DNA of 64,000 bases from Pseudomonas sp. GD03944 (GCF_029839275.1 NZ_JAOCAH010000013.1:87020-151019); one strand, 5' to 3'. Positions 37,901-46,921 are shown, numbered from the stretch's first letter. Notes: generated by a model not told the origin, from the sequence alone. Numbers and translations: made by a program.

Positions 37901-38779
37901 ATGCCCTGGTTACAAGTCCGTCTCGCCATCACCCCGGAGCAGGCGGAAACCTACGAAGACGCCCTGCTGGACGTCGGCGCCGTGTCGGTGACCTTCATGG
38001 ACGCCGAAGACCAGCCGATCTTCGAGCCGGACCTGGGCACCACGCCGCTGTGGTCGCACACCCACCTGCTGGCCTTGTTCGAGGCGGACACCGACCCGGA
38101 CGCCCTGGTGGCGCACCTGCAACTGCTGACCGGTGGCGAGCTGCCCGAGCACCACATCGAGCGCATCGAAGACCAGGACTGGGAACGCAGCTGGATGGAC
38201 GGCTTCCAGCCAATGCGCTTTGGCCAGCGCCTGTGGATCGTGCCGAGCTGGCACGCGGCGCCCGAGCCGGACGCGGTCAACCTGCTGCTCGACCCCGGCC
38301 TGGCCTTCGGCACCGGTACCCACCCGACCACCGCCCTGTGCCTGGAATGGCTGGACGGCCAGGCGCTGGACGGCTGCAGCGTGATCGACTTCGGCTGCGG
38401 CTCGGGCATCCTGGCGATCGCCGCGCTGCTGCTGGGCGCACCCCAGGCAGTCGGCACCGACATCGACCCGCAGGCGCTTGAAGCCTCCCGCGACAATGCC
38501 GGGCGTAACGGCATCGACCCGGCGCGCTTCCCGGTCTACCTGCCGGCCGACATGCCGCAGGCCCAGGCTGACGTGGTGGTGGCCAATATTCTCGCCGGCC
38601 CGCTGGTGGCCCTGGCGCCGCAGATCACCGCACTGGTCAAGCCGGGCGGTCGACTGGCCCTTTCCGGGATCCTGGCCGAGCAGGCCGAGGAAGTGCGCAC
38701 CGCCTACCAGGACGCCTTCGACCTCGACCCCACGGCCACCAAGGACGACTGGGTGCGCATCAGTGGTGTGCGCCGCTGA
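37901..38779 (+). CDS. prmA: Ribosomal protein L11 methyltransferase
   Basis: A 292-residue cytosolic SAM-dependent enzyme that trimethylates ribosomal protein L11. The N-terminal L11-recognition domain (MPWLQVRLAITPEQAE, DWERSWMDGFQPMRFG) is joined to a Rossmann methyltransferase with LDPGLAFGTGTHPTT and the SAM motif DFGCGSGILAIAALLLGA, then VVANILAGPL. The start at 37901 has GAGG at spacing 6; the frame is open further upstream but lacks similarity. The gene follows accC as in P. aeruginosa, with its own leader after a probable terminator. Confidence 0.96.
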   Translation: MPWLQVRLAITPEQAETYEDALLDVGAVSVTFMDAEDQPIFEPDLGTTPLWSHTHLLALFEADTDPDALVAHLQLLTGGELPEHHIERIEDQDWERSWMDGFQPMRFGQRLWIVPSWHAAPEPDAVNLLLDPGLAFGTGTHPTTALCLEWLDGQALDGCSVIDFGCGSGILAIAALLLGAPQAVGTDIDPQALEASRDNAGRNGIDPARFPVYLPADMPQAQADVVVANILAGPLVALAPQITALVKPGGRLALSGILAEQAEEVRTAYQDAFDLDPTATKDDWVRISGVRR

Positions 38780-38849
38780 CGCCGCGCGCCAGCAGTTGCG
38801 TTAGACTAGCCCCCTTGTTTCCGCCGATCGCAGGCCGCCGGATTGCCGC

Positions 38850-40217
38850 ATGAGTGAAAGTTTCGTCACCCAGTGCCCCAATTGCCGTACCAGTTTCCGC
38901 GTGAACCACGCGCAACTCGGTGCTGCCCGTGGCGCCGTGCGCTGCGGAGCCTGCCTGCACGTGTTCAATGCTGCCCAGCAGTTGCTCGAGCAGGGCCAGA
39001 TGGCCGCGGCGCCGCGCCCGGCACCGATCGCGCCCAAGGTCGAGCCGGCCAAACCGGTGATCAGCCAGGCCGCCACCGAACCGGCGCGGATCACCCCCGC
39101 CAAGTCGGTGCAGACCACGCCCCCCGGCAAGAACCCGAGCGACACCCTGTGGATCCATGACGACCTGGACCTGGACAGCCTCGACCTGGACGAGGAACTG
39201 GCCAAGCTGGAGGAGCAGGAGCTGCAGCTCTCCCGGCAGTTCATGGCGCTGGAAAAACCGGCGAAGTACACCGAATCCTTCCTGCCGCTGAACGACAACG
39301 AGCCGGAAGCCCATGACGAGGGCTGGGCCGAAGCCCTGCTGCGCGAAGAACCGCCGAAGCCTGCGGCGCCTGTTCCCGAGGCCCCGCTGCCCAGCGCCCT
39401 GCCCAAGGTCAGCATCAGCGAACCGGCGCCCACGCCGGCACTGGCACCGCGCAACGAACCGAGCGTCAGCCTGGACGCCCTCGACCATGAGCCGGACGAA
39501 ACCCATATCGAACTGACGCTGCCCCACGGCACGCCGCTCAGCGCCAGCCGCGACACCTCGGACGACCTCGACGAAACCGACAAGCCAGACGCCGACGAAC
39601 CGTTGGCCACGCCAGCACCTGCGGCGCGCACGCCCGCCGCCAAGGCCTCGCGCAGCGAGCCCGGCCTGCGCGACGAGCACCTGTTCGACCTGGACGAAGA
39701 GCCGCTGCAACTGGACTGGCAGCCGCCGCGCAGCCCCTGGGGCCGCTGGATCGGCTGGGGCCTGCTGAACCTGCTCGGCGCCGCCGCGCTGGCCGGCCAG
39801 TACATCCACTACCACTTCGACGAACTGGCCCGTCAGGACCAGTACCGCCCCTGGTTCGAACAGGCCTGCCCGGCGATCGGCTGCAACCTGCCGTCCAAGG
39901 TCGACATCAGCCAGGTCAAGAGCAGCAACTTGGTGGTGCGCAGCCACCCGGAATTCAGCGGTGCCCTGGTGGTGGACGCCATCCTCTATAACCGTGCGCC
40001 GTTCGCCCAGCCGTTCCCGCTGCTGGAAATGCGCTTCGCCGACATCAATGGCCAATTGCTCGCCAGCCGCCGCTTCAAGCCCAGCGAATACCTGGCCGGC
40101 GAACTGGCCGGCCAGGCGGAAATGCCGCCGCAGACGCCGATCCACGTGTCCCTGGACATCCTCGACCCGGGCACCCAGGCCGTGAACTACAGCCTCAGCT
40201 TCCACTCCCCGGAATAG
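38850..40217 (+). CDS. Zinc-ribbon, DUF3426 membrane protein
   Basis: A 455-residue protein of unknown function. The N-terminus carries an MJ0042-type zinc ribbon with CPNC (residues 9-12) and a second pair in RCGACLHVF. An acidic and Pro/Ala-rich low-complexity region of about 250 residues follows, then one membrane helix (WIGWGLLNLLGAAALAG) and a C-terminal DUF3426 domain outside the membrane. Conservation is usually in the two ends. The gene sits between prmA and dusB as in P. aeruginosa. A strong palindromic hairpin follows directly. Confidence 0.88.
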   Translation: MSESFVTQCPNCRTSFRVNHAQLGAARGAVRCGACLHVFNAAQQLLEQGQMAAAPRPAPIAPKVEPAKPVISQAATEPARITPAKSVQTTPPGKNPSDTLWIHDDLDLDSLDLDEELAKLEEQELQLSRQFMALEKPAKYTESFLPLNDNEPEAHDEGWAEALLREEPPKPAAPVPEAPLPSALPKVSISEPAPTPALAPRNEPSVSLDALDHEPDETHIELTLPHGTPLSASRDTSDDLDETDKPDADEPLATPAPAARTPAAKASRSEPGLRDEHLFDLDEEPLQLDWQPPRSPWGRWIGWGLLNLLGAAALAGQYIHYHFDELARQDQYRPWFEQACPAIGCNLPSKVDISQVKSSNLVVRSHPEFSGALVVDAILYNRAPFAQPFPLLEMRFADINGQLLASRRFKPSEYLAGELAGQAEMPPQTPIHVSLDILDPGTQAVNYSLSFHSPE

Positions 40218-40222
40218 AAATA

Positions 40223-40242
40223 GGCCGGCGCCCGCGCCGGCC
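40223..40242 (+). terminator. GC palindrome after the DUF3426 gene
   Basis: Perfect 9-bp arms GGCCGGCGC / GCGCCGGCC with a 2-base loop, 5 bases past the stop and followed by TGTT. It separates the DUF3426 gene from the dusB-fis promoter region. Confidence 0.55.
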
Positions 40243-40305
40243 TGTTACGCCAACCTAACACTTGGCGATAAGGCCATAGCTGTTCAGAATTTGTTCAAAA
40301 CATCC

Positions 40306-40334
40306 TTTATCCGGTCATCCAGAGCGGGTATGAT
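40306..40334 (+). promoter_or_regulatory. Candidate sigma-70 promoter of dusB-fis
   Basis: TATGAT at 40329-40334 is a fair -10; TTTATC 17 bases upstream is a weak -35. An AT-rich stretch lies just upstream, in a spot where the dusB-fis operon of enterobacteria has its growth-phase promoter. Confidence 0.3.
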
Positions 40335-40397
40335 TCCCACCCTTTTTCGCACTCTCCTATTGGTCTCAACAGTTCGTCTCTTGAGCAGGGAAGCCCT

Positions 40398-41396
40398 ATG
40401 TCGGCGCTAAGCATCGGCCCCTACACATTGCCCAATCGATTGATTCTCGCGCCCATGGCCGGGGTCACCGATCGGCCCTTTCGGCAACTGTGCCAGCGCC
40501 TGGGCGCAGGCATGGTGGTATCCGAAATGGTCACCAGTGATGTGCGCTTGTGGAACACCCGCAAGTCGAGCCTGCGCCTGATCCACCAGGGCGATCCCGA
40601 GCCGCGCTCGGTGCAGATCGCCGGCGGGGACGCGCAGATGATGGCCGAGGCCGCGCAGCGCAACGTCGAGCTGGGCGCCCAGATCATCGACATCAACATG
40701 GGCTGCCCGGCCAAGAAGGTCTGCAACAAGGCCGCCGGTTCGGCCCTGATGAAGGACGAAGCACTGGTACGCGACATCCTGCAGGCGGTGATCGCCGCGG
40801 TGGACGTACCGGTCACGCTGAAGATTCGCACCGGCTGGGACCGGCAGAACAAGAATGGCGTCGATGTCGCCAGGATCGCCGAAGATTGCGGCATCACCGC
40901 CCTGGCGGTCCATGGCCGCACCCGCGCCGACCTGTACACCGGCGAGGCCGAGTACGACACCATCGCCGCGATCAAGCAGGCGGTGTCGATCCCGGTCATG
41001 GCCAATGGCGACATCGACTCGCCGGAAAAGGCCAAGGCGGTACTGGACGCCACGGGCGTCGATGGTTTGCTGATCGGCCGGGCTGCACAAGGCCGACCCT
41101 GGATATTCCGGGAAATCGAGCACTACCTGCAGACCGGCGAGCACCTGCCGGCCCCCAGCCTGTTCGAGGTGGAACGTATTCTGCTGGAGCACCTGACCGA
41201 GCTGCACGCCTTCTACGGCGATGTCATGGGCGTACGCATCGCCCGCAAGCATGTCGGCTGGTATCTCGCAACCCTGCCGGGCGCCAGGGAGTTTCGCGCC
41301 CAATTCAATCGTCTGGACAGTAAGGACGCGCAGTGCGCCAACGTTCGCGAGTTCTTCGGCGAACGGAATAATGATGGAGAAGGGGTGGCCGCATGA
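40398..41396 (+). CDS. dusB: tRNA-dihydrouridine synthase B
   Basis: A 332-residue flavoenzyme reducing uridines in the tRNA D-loop. The FMN barrel begins LILAPMAGVTDRPFR and contains DINMGCPAKKVCNKAAGSA with the catalytic Cys (C103), VTLKIRTGWD, AVHGRTRADLYTG and MANGDIDS plus GLLIGRAAQGRPW for phosphate binding. The C-terminal helical domain follows. Its stop overlaps the fis start by four bases (ATGA), so the two are translationally coupled, as in many gammaproteobacteria. Confidence 0.96.
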   Translation: MSALSIGPYTLPNRLILAPMAGVTDRPFRQLCQRLGAGMVVSEMVTSDVRLWNTRKSSLRLIHQGDPEPRSVQIAGGDAQMMAEAAQRNVELGAQIIDINMGCPAKKVCNKAAGSALMKDEALVRDILQAVIAAVDVPVTLKIRTGWDRQNKNGVDVARIAEDCGITALAVHGRTRADLYTGEAEYDTIAAIKQAVSIPVMANGDIDSPEKAKAVLDATGVDGLLIGRAAQGRPWIFREIEHYLQTGEHLPAPSLFEVERILLEHLTELHAFYGDVMGVRIARKHVGWYLATLPGAREFRAQFNRLDSKDAQCANVREFFGERNNDGEGVAA

Positions 41397-41713
41397 CGAT
41401 GTTGACCGAGACCTTAGGAAGTGGAATTGCACCCGTGAGTGACAGCACCAGTTTGAAACAGCACCTCAATACGCCGAGCGAAGAAGGGCAAACCCTGCGC
41501 GGCAGTGTCGAGAAAGCGCTGCATAACTATTTCGCCCACCTTGAGGGCGCGGACGTCACCGACGTATACAACCTGGTTCTCACCGAAGTGGAAGCCCCGC
41601 TTCTGGAAACCGTGATGAACTACGTCAAGGGCAACCAGACCAAGGCCTCCGAGCTGCTCGGCCTGAACCGCGGTACCCTGCGCAAGAAGCTCAAGCAGTA
41701 CGACCTGCTCTGA
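41393..41713 (+). CDS. fis: DNA-binding protein Fis
   Basis: A 106-residue nucleoid-associated protein that bends DNA and tunes transcription in fast growth. The N-terminal arm is followed by helices A and B and a C-terminal helix-turn-helix (GNQTKASELLGLNRGTLRKK) that is almost the family consensus. The start overlaps the dusB stop (41393-41396). An in-frame ATG is also present two codons in. A strong intrinsic terminator follows 13 bases after the stop, so dusB-fis is a complete operon. Confidence 0.97.
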   Translation: MTMLTETLGSGIAPVSDSTSLKQHLNTPSEEGQTLRGSVEKALHNYFAHLEGADVTDVYNLVLTEVEAPLLETVMNYVKGNQTKASELLGLNRGTLRKKLKQYDLL

Positions 41714-41726
41714 TCCCGCATTCCCG

Positions 41727-41759
41727 AAAAGGGCGGCTCTGACGAAGCCGCCCTTTTTT
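41727..41759 (+). terminator. Intrinsic terminator of dusB-fis
   Basis: Stem AAAAGGGCGGCT / AGCCGCCCTTTT with a short loop, ending in a run of six T. It lies just after fis and before purH. Confidence 0.9.
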
Positions 41760-41788
41760 GCTACTACTCCGCTCTGATGGATTCTGAA

Positions 41789-43396
41789 ATGACCGACCAG
41801 ACCACCCGCCTCCCCGTTCGCCGCGCGCTGATCAGCGTCTCCGACAAGACCGGTATCCTCGAGTTCGCTCGCGAGCTGTCCGCACTCGGCGTGGAAATCC
41901 TCTCCACCGGCGGCACCTACAAGCTGCTCAAGGACAATGGCGTAGCCGCGGTGGAAGTGGCCGACTACACCGGTTTCCCGGAAATGATGGACGGCCGGGT
42001 CAAGACCCTGCACCCGAAGATCCACGGCGGCATCCTGGGCCGTCGCGCCCTGGACGGTGCGGTGATGGACGAGCACGGCATCAAGCCGATCGACCTGGTT
42101 GCGGTCAACCTGTACCCCTTCGAAGCCACCGTCGCCAAGCCTGACTGCGACCTGGCCGACGCCATCGAGAACATCGACATCGGCGGCCCGACCATGGTCC
42201 GCAGCGCCGCGAAGAACCACAAAGACGTGGCCATCGTGGTCAACGCCAGCGATTACGCCGGCATCGTCGAATCCCTGAAAGCCGGTGGCCTGAGCTACGC
42301 CCAGCGCTTCGATCTGGCCCTCAAGGCCTTCGAACACACCGCAGCCTACGACGGCATGATCGCCAACTACCTCGGCACCATCGAGCAGAGCCGCGACACC
42401 CTCTCCACCGAAGACCGCGGCCAGTTCCCGCGCACCTTCAACAGCCAGTTCATCAAGGCGCAGGAAATGCGCTACGGCGAGAACCCGCACCAGAGCGCGG
42501 CGTTCTATGTCGAAGCGAAGAAGGGCGAAGCCAGCGTGTCCACCGCCGTGCAGCTGCAGGGCAAGGAACTGTCGTTCAACAACGTGGCCGACACCGATGC
42601 CGCGCTGGAGTGCGTGAAGAGCTTCGTCAAGCCGGCCTGCGTGATCGTCAAGCACGCCAACCCGTGCGGCGTGGCCGTGGTTCCGGAAAACGAAGGTGGC
42701 ATCCGCAAGGCCTACGACCTGGCCTACGCCACCGACACCGAATCCGCCTTCGGCGGCATCATCGCCTTCAACCGCGAGCTGGATGCCGACACCGCCAAGG
42801 CCATCGTCGAGCGCCAGTTCGTCGAAGTGATCATCGCCCCGAAAATCTCCCAGGCGGCCCGCGACGTGGTCGCCGCCAAGCAGAACGTGCGTCTGCTGGA
42901 GTGCGGCGAATGGCCGGCCGAGCGTGCTGCCGGTTGGGACTTCAAGCGTGTCAACGGCGGCCTGCTGGTACAGAGCCGTGACATTGGCATGATCACCGCC
43001 GATGACCTGAAGATCGTCACCCAGCGCGCCCCGAGCGAGCAGGAAATTCATGACCTGATCTTCGCCTGGAAAGTGGCCAAGTTCGTCAAATCCAATGCCA
43101 TCGTCTACGCCAAGAACCGCCAGACCGTCGGTGTCGGCGCCGGCCAGATGAGCCGCGTCAACTCCGCCCGCATTGCCGCCATCAAGGCCGAACACGCTGG
43201 CTTGCCGGTACCGGGCGCGGTCATGGCCTCCGACGCGTTCTTCCCGTTCCGCGACGGCATCGACAATGCCGCCAAGGCCGGCATCACCGCGGTGATCCAG
43301 CCAGGCGGCTCGATGCGCGACAACGAAGTGATCGCAGCGGCAGACGAAGCCGGTATTGCCATGGTGTTCACTGGCATGCGCCACTTCCGCCACTGA
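41789..43396 (+). CDS. purH: Bifunctional AICAR transformylase / IMP cyclohydrolase
   Basis: A 535-residue cytosolic enzyme catalysing the last two steps of IMP synthesis. The N-terminal MGS-like cyclohydrolase domain has ALISVSDKTGILEFAREL, STGGTYKLL and VKTLHPKIHGGIL. The C-terminal formyltransferase domain has RYGENPHQSAAFY, VKHANPCGVA and DAFFPFRDGID. I chose ATG 41789 (MTDQTTRLPVRRAL) as the family start; ATG 41777 is four codons upstream. It precedes purD, separated by a hairpin-rich spacer. Confidence 0.97.
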   Translation: MTDQTTRLPVRRALISVSDKTGILEFARELSALGVEILSTGGTYKLLKDNGVAAVEVADYTGFPEMMDGRVKTLHPKIHGGILGRRALDGAVMDEHGIKPIDLVAVNLYPFEATVAKPDCDLADAIENIDIGGPTMVRSAAKNHKDVAIVVNASDYAGIVESLKAGGLSYAQRFDLALKAFEHTAAYDGMIANYLGTIEQSRDTLSTEDRGQFPRTFNSQFIKAQEMRYGENPHQSAAFYVEAKKGEASVSTAVQLQGKELSFNNVADTDAALECVKSFVKPACVIVKHANPCGVAVVPENEGGIRKAYDLAYATDTESAFGGIIAFNRELDADTAKAIVERQFVEVIIAPKISQAARDVVAAKQNVRLLECGEWPAERAAGWDFKRVNGGLLVQSRDIGMITADDLKIVTQRAPSEQEIHDLIFAWKVAKFVKSNAIVYAKNRQTVGVGAGQMSRVNSARIAAIKAEHAGLPVPGAVMASDAFFPFRDGIDNAAKAGITAVIQPGGSMRDNEVIAAADEAGIAMVFTGMRHFRH

Positions 43397-43403
43397 GGGT
43401 GAT

Positions 43404-43538
43404 CGTGCCCATGCTCCGCGTGGGCACGCAGCCCGGGACGCTCCGCGTCCCTCGGACGCAGAGCGTCCGTTGAGGCGTTCCCACGCAGAGCGTGGGAACG
43501 ATCGATTTGTAGGGTGGATAACGCTTCGCTTATCCACC
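43404..43538. repeat. Stacked hairpin repeats between purH and purD
   Basis: Five inverted repeats follow each other: CGTGCCCA/TGGGCACG (43404-43428), GGGACG/CGTCCC (43435-43451), GGACGC/GCGTCC (43454-43468), CGTTCCCACGC/GCGTGGGAACG (43476-43500, 11 bp, 3-base loop) and GTGGATAA/TTATCCAC (43514-43537). They look like intergenic repeat families seen in Pseudomonas. Confidence 0.85.
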
Positions 43539-43575
43539 AAACGGGCCACCGGCCCGCCTCCACAGGGAGAGCAAC

Positions 43576-44868
43576 ATGAACGTATTGATCATCGGCAGCG
43601 GCGGTCGTGAACACGCCCTGGCCTGGAAAGTGGCGCAGGACAAACGCGTCGAGAAAGTATTCGTGGCCCCGGGCAACGCCGGCACCGCCACCGAAGCCAA
43701 GTGCGAGAACGTCGCCATCGACGTGCTGGCCATCGAGCAACTGGCGGACTTCGCCGAGAAGAACGTGCAGTTGACCATCGTCGGCCCGGAAGCGCCGCTG
43801 GTCAAAGGCGTGGTCGATCTGTTCCGCACCCGTGGCCTGGACATCTTCGGCCCCACCGCCGCCGCGGCCCAGCTGGAAGGCTCCAAGGCCTTCACCAAGG
43901 ACTTCCTGGCCCGCCAGAAGATCCCGACTGCCGATTATCAGAACTTCACCGAGGTGGAGCCGGCCCTGGCCTACCTGCGTGAGAAAGGCGCTCCGATCGT
44001 GATCAAGGCCGACGGCCTGGCCGCGGGCAAGGGCGTGATCGTCGCCATGACCCTGCAGGAAGCCGAAGACGCCGTGCGCGACATGCTCGCCGGCAATGCC
44101 TTCGGTGACGCCGGTTCGCGCGTGGTGATCGAGGAATTCCTCGACGGCGAGGAAGCCAGCTTCATCGTCATGGTCGACGGCGAGAACGTGCTGCCGATGG
44201 CCACCAGCCAGGACCACAAGCGTGTCGGCGACGCCGATACCGGCCCGAACACCGGCGGCATGGGCGCCTACTCCCCGGCCCCGGTGGTCACCGCCGACGT
44301 GCACCAGCGTGTCATGGACGAGGTGATCTACCCCACCGTTCGCGGCATGGCCAGCGAAGGCAACGTCTACACCGGTTTCCTGTATGCCGGTCTGATGATC
44401 GACAAGGCCGGCAAGCCGAAGGTCATCGAGTTCAACTGCCGCTTCGGCGACCCGGAAACCCAGCCGATCATGGTCCGCCTGGAATCGTCCCTGGTGCTGC
44501 TGGTCGAGGCCGCCCTGGCCAAGGCGCTGGACAAGGTCGAAGCCACCTGGGACCCGCGCCCGACGGTCGGCGTGGTGCTGGCTGCCGGCGGCTACCCGAG
44601 CGACTACGCCAAGGGTGACGTGATCGAGGGCCTGGACGATGCCGCCCAGCTCGACGGCAAGGTATTCCACGCTGGTACCGCCCTCAACCAGGACGGCCAG
44701 GTGGTCACCGCTGGCGGCCGCGTCCTGTGCGCCACCGCCATCGGCAAGAGCGTGTCCGACGCCCAGCAGCAGGCTTACCGCCTGGCCGAGAAGATTCGCT
44801 GGAACGGCATGTTCCACCGCAATGACATCGGGTACCGGGCTATCGCCCGCGAGCGCGGCGAAGGCTGA
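43576..44868 (+). CDS. purD: Phosphoribosylamine-glycine ligase
   Basis: A 430-residue ATP-grasp enzyme joining glycine to phosphoribosylamine in purine synthesis. The N-terminal MNVLIIGSGGREHALAWK, LTIVGPEAPLVKGVVD, the ATP loop IKADGLAAGKGVIVA, DHKRVGDADTGPNTGGMGAYS and EFNCRFGDPETQPI are all present. Length is usual for the family. The start at 43576 has GGGAGAGCAAC upstream. A long imperfect palindrome begins 2 bases after its stop. Confidence 0.97.
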   Translation: MNVLIIGSGGREHALAWKVAQDKRVEKVFVAPGNAGTATEAKCENVAIDVLAIEQLADFAEKNVQLTIVGPEAPLVKGVVDLFRTRGLDIFGPTAAAAQLEGSKAFTKDFLARQKIPTADYQNFTEVEPALAYLREKGAPIVIKADGLAAGKGVIVAMTLQEAEDAVRDMLAGNAFGDAGSRVVIEEFLDGEEASFIVMVDGENVLPMATSQDHKRVGDADTGPNTGGMGAYSPAPVVTADVHQRVMDEVIYPTVRGMASEGNVYTGFLYAGLMIDKAGKPKVIEFNCRFGDPETQPIMVRLESSLVLLVEAALAKALDKVEATWDPRPTVGVVLAAGGYPSDYAKGDVIEGLDDAAQLDGKVFHAGTALNQDGQVVTAGGRVLCATAIGKSVSDAQQQAYRLAEKIRWNGMFHRNDIGYRAIARERGEG

Positions 44869-44869
44869 A

Positions 44870-45007
44870 AACCTGTACACGGCTCGCTGCGCGTCGGCAC
44901 TGCTGCGTTAAAAACAGGCTCGGAGTGCTCATGTACAAAAGTACACTCCGCCTCCTCGCCTGTTTTTGCCTTGCATTGCTCTAGCTCGCTGAGCCGTGAA
45001 CAGGTTT
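44870..45007. repeat. 138-base imperfect palindromic element after purD
   Basis: Two arms of about 67 bases face each other. The outer arms are AACCTGTACACGGCTC and its near inverse GAGCCGTGAACAGGTT. The inner arms are AAAAACAGGC / GCCTGTTTTT and GGAGTG / CACTCC around a GTAC-AAAA-GTAC centre. It codes for nothing obvious. The 364-base gap between purD and the MHS transporter holds this element, two terminators and one REP-like hairpin. Confidence 0.8.
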
Positions 45008-45017
45008 CACACCCAAT

Positions 45018-45050
45018 AAAAAGGGCCCCGCACATGCGGGGCCTTTTTTG
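45018..45050 (+). terminator. Intrinsic terminator downstream of purD
   Basis: Stem GGCCCCGC / GCGGGGCC, loop ACAT, flanked by an A run and followed by TTTTTTG. It lies 150 bases past the purD stop because of the palindromic element. Confidence 0.85.
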
Positions 45051-45103
45051 TTTCTGCTGAAAAGAACCACCGGCTCCGGACAACCGCCGCGAACGCCCCC
45101 TCC

Positions 45104-45127
45104 GTGGGAGCGGATTCATCCGCGAGC
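45104..45127. repeat. Single REP-like hairpin
   Basis: GTGGGAGCGGATTCATCCGCGAGC contains GCGGAT/ATCCGC and resembles the opening of each unit of the 24432-24866 array. Confidence 0.6.
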
Positions 45128-45189
45128 TTTCACCGCTCGCAGCCCTCGCGCCGATATGCAGCCAGGCGCCCAGCCGCCATTCACCCATG

Positions 45190-45219
45190 AAAAAGCCCCG
45201 CATCGGCAGGGCTTTTTCG
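45190..45219. terminator. Bidirectional terminator between purD and the MHS transporter
   Basis: Perfect 10-bp stem GAAAAAGCCC / GGGCTTTTTC with a 10-base loop. A and T runs on both sides let it work on either strand; it lies 14 bases past the minus-strand transporter stop. Confidence 0.85.
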
Positions 45220-45232
45220 TTTCAGGTTGGCA

Positions 45233-46921
45233 TCAGTGCCAGTTGCGCAGGTCGCGGTCCTTGGTTTCCGGCATCAGGAACAGACCAATCACGAAGGTCG
45301 CCACGGCCACGATGATCGGGTACCACAGGCCGTAGTAGATGTTCCCCGTCGCGGCCACCATGGCGAACGCGGTGGTCGGTAGGAAGCCCCCGAACCAGCC
45401 GTTACCGATGTGGTACGGCAGCGACATCGCCGTGTAGCGGATGCGGGTCGGGAACAGCTCGACCAGCAACGCCGCGATCGGCCCGTAGACCATGGTCACG
45501 AACAGCACCAGCACCGTCAGCAGCACCACCAGCATCGGCTTGTTGATCTGCTCCGGGTCGGCCTTGGCCGGATAACCGGCACTGCGAATGGCGTCGGTCA
45601 TGCTGGCGTTGAAGGCATCGGACTGCGCCTTGAACTGATCGGCCGGCATGCCAGCCCCTTCGAACGAGGTGATGGTCTGGTCGCCGATGCGGATGCTGGC
45701 GACGGTGCCCGCCGGAGCGGCTTCGTTCGAGTAGTTCACCGAGTTGCGCGCCAGGAAGCCCTTGGCGATGTCGCAAGACGCCACGAACTTCGCGGTACCG
45801 ACCGGGTTGAACTGGAACGAACAGGCGTTCGGGTCAGCCACCACCACCACGGGCGAGTTGGCCTGGGCCTGTTCCAGCGCCGGGTTGGCGTAGTGGGTGA
45901 TCAGGGCGAACAGCGGGAAGTAGGTCAGTGCCGCCACCAGGCAGCCGCCGAGGATGATCGGCTTGCGCCCGATCTTGTCCGACAGCCAGCCGAAGATGAT
46001 GAAGAACGGGGTACCGATCAACAGCGACAGGGCGATCAGGATGTTCGCCGTCGCCCCGTCCACCTTCAGCGTCTGGGTCAGGAAGAACAGTGCGTAGAAC
46101 TGGCCGGTGTACCACACCACCGCCTGGCCGGCGGTACCGCCGAACAGGGCGATCAGCGCCACCTTGGCGTTTTCCCAGCGACCGAAGGCTTCGGTCAGCG
46201 GCGCCTTGGAGGTCTTGCCCTCTTCCTTCATTTTCTTGAAGGCCGGGCTCTCGCTGAGGGTCAGGCGAATCCACACCGACACCCCGAGCAGCACGATCGA
46301 CAGCAGGAACGGAATCCGCCAGCCCCAGGCGGCGAAGGCTTCTTCACCGAGCCAGGTGCGGGTGCCGAGGATCACCAGCAGCGACAGGAACAGCCCCAGG
46401 GTCGCGGTGGTCTGGATCCACGAGGTGTAGAAGCCGCGGCGGCCGTGCGGGGCGTGCTCGGCCACGTAGGTCGCCGCACCGCCGTACTCGCCACCCAGCG
46501 CCAGGCCCTGGAACAGCCGCAGGATGATGAGGATGATCGGCGCCGCGATCCCCCACTGCGCGTAGGTGGGCAAGATACCGACGATGAAGGTCGACAGGCC
46601 CATGATCAGGATGGTGATGAGGAAGGTGTACTTGCGGCCGACCAGGTCGCCCAGGCGACCGAAGAAAATCGCACCGAACGGGCGCACCGCGAAACCGGCG
46701 GCGAACGCCATGAGCGCGAAGATGAAGGCGGCGGTCGGGTTGACGCCGGAGAAGAACTGCACCGCGATGATGGCGGAGAGTGAACCATACAGATAAAAGT
46801 CGTACCACTCGAAGACCGTACCGAGGGAGGACGCGAGAATGACCTTGCGCTCCTCCCTGGTCATGGGCCTCGCGGGCTCATGCACTCCATCTACTGGCGT
46901 ATCGGTTGAATCTACACTCAT
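45233..46921 (-). CDS. MHS-family MFS transporter
   Basis: A 562-residue inner-membrane symporter of the metabolite:H+ symporter family, which imports organic acids or compatible solutes such as alpha-ketoglutarate, shikimate or proline/betaine. SSLGTVFEWYDFYLYGSL in the first helix and FGRLGDLVGRKYTFL (MFS motif A) are typical, and LALGGEYGGAATYVAEH follows. Between about residues 340 and 450 there is an extra hydrophilic stretch with Cys residues (NACSFQF, VASCDIAKG), making the protein longer than the usual 430-450 residues. The start at 46921 has GGAGG upstream. The substrate cannot be assigned. Confidence 0.88.
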   Translation of the reverse strand: MSVDSTDTPVDGVHEPARPMTREERKVILASSLGTVFEWYDFYLYGSLSAIIAVQFFSGVNPTAAFIFALMAFAAGFAVRPFGAIFFGRLGDLVGRKYTFLITILIMGLSTFIVGILPTYAQWGIAAPIILIILRLFQGLALGGEYGGAATYVAEHAPHGRRGFYTSWIQTTATLGLFLSLLVILGTRTWLGEEAFAAWGWRIPFLLSIVLLGVSVWIRLTLSESPAFKKMKEEGKTSKAPLTEAFGRWENAKVALIALFGGTAGQAVVWYTGQFYALFFLTQTLKVDGATANILIALSLLIGTPFFIIFGWLSDKIGRKPIILGGCLVAALTYFPLFALITHYANPALEQAQANSPVVVVADPNACSFQFNPVGTAKFVASCDIAKGFLARNSVNYSNEAAPAGTVASIRIGDQTITSFEGAGMPADQFKAQSDAFNASMTDAIRSAGYPAKADPEQINKPMLVVLLTVLVLFVTMVYGPIAALLVELFPTRIRYTAMSLPYHIGNGWFGGFLPTTAFAMVAATGNIYYGLWYPIIVAVATFVIGLFLMPETKDRDLRNWH

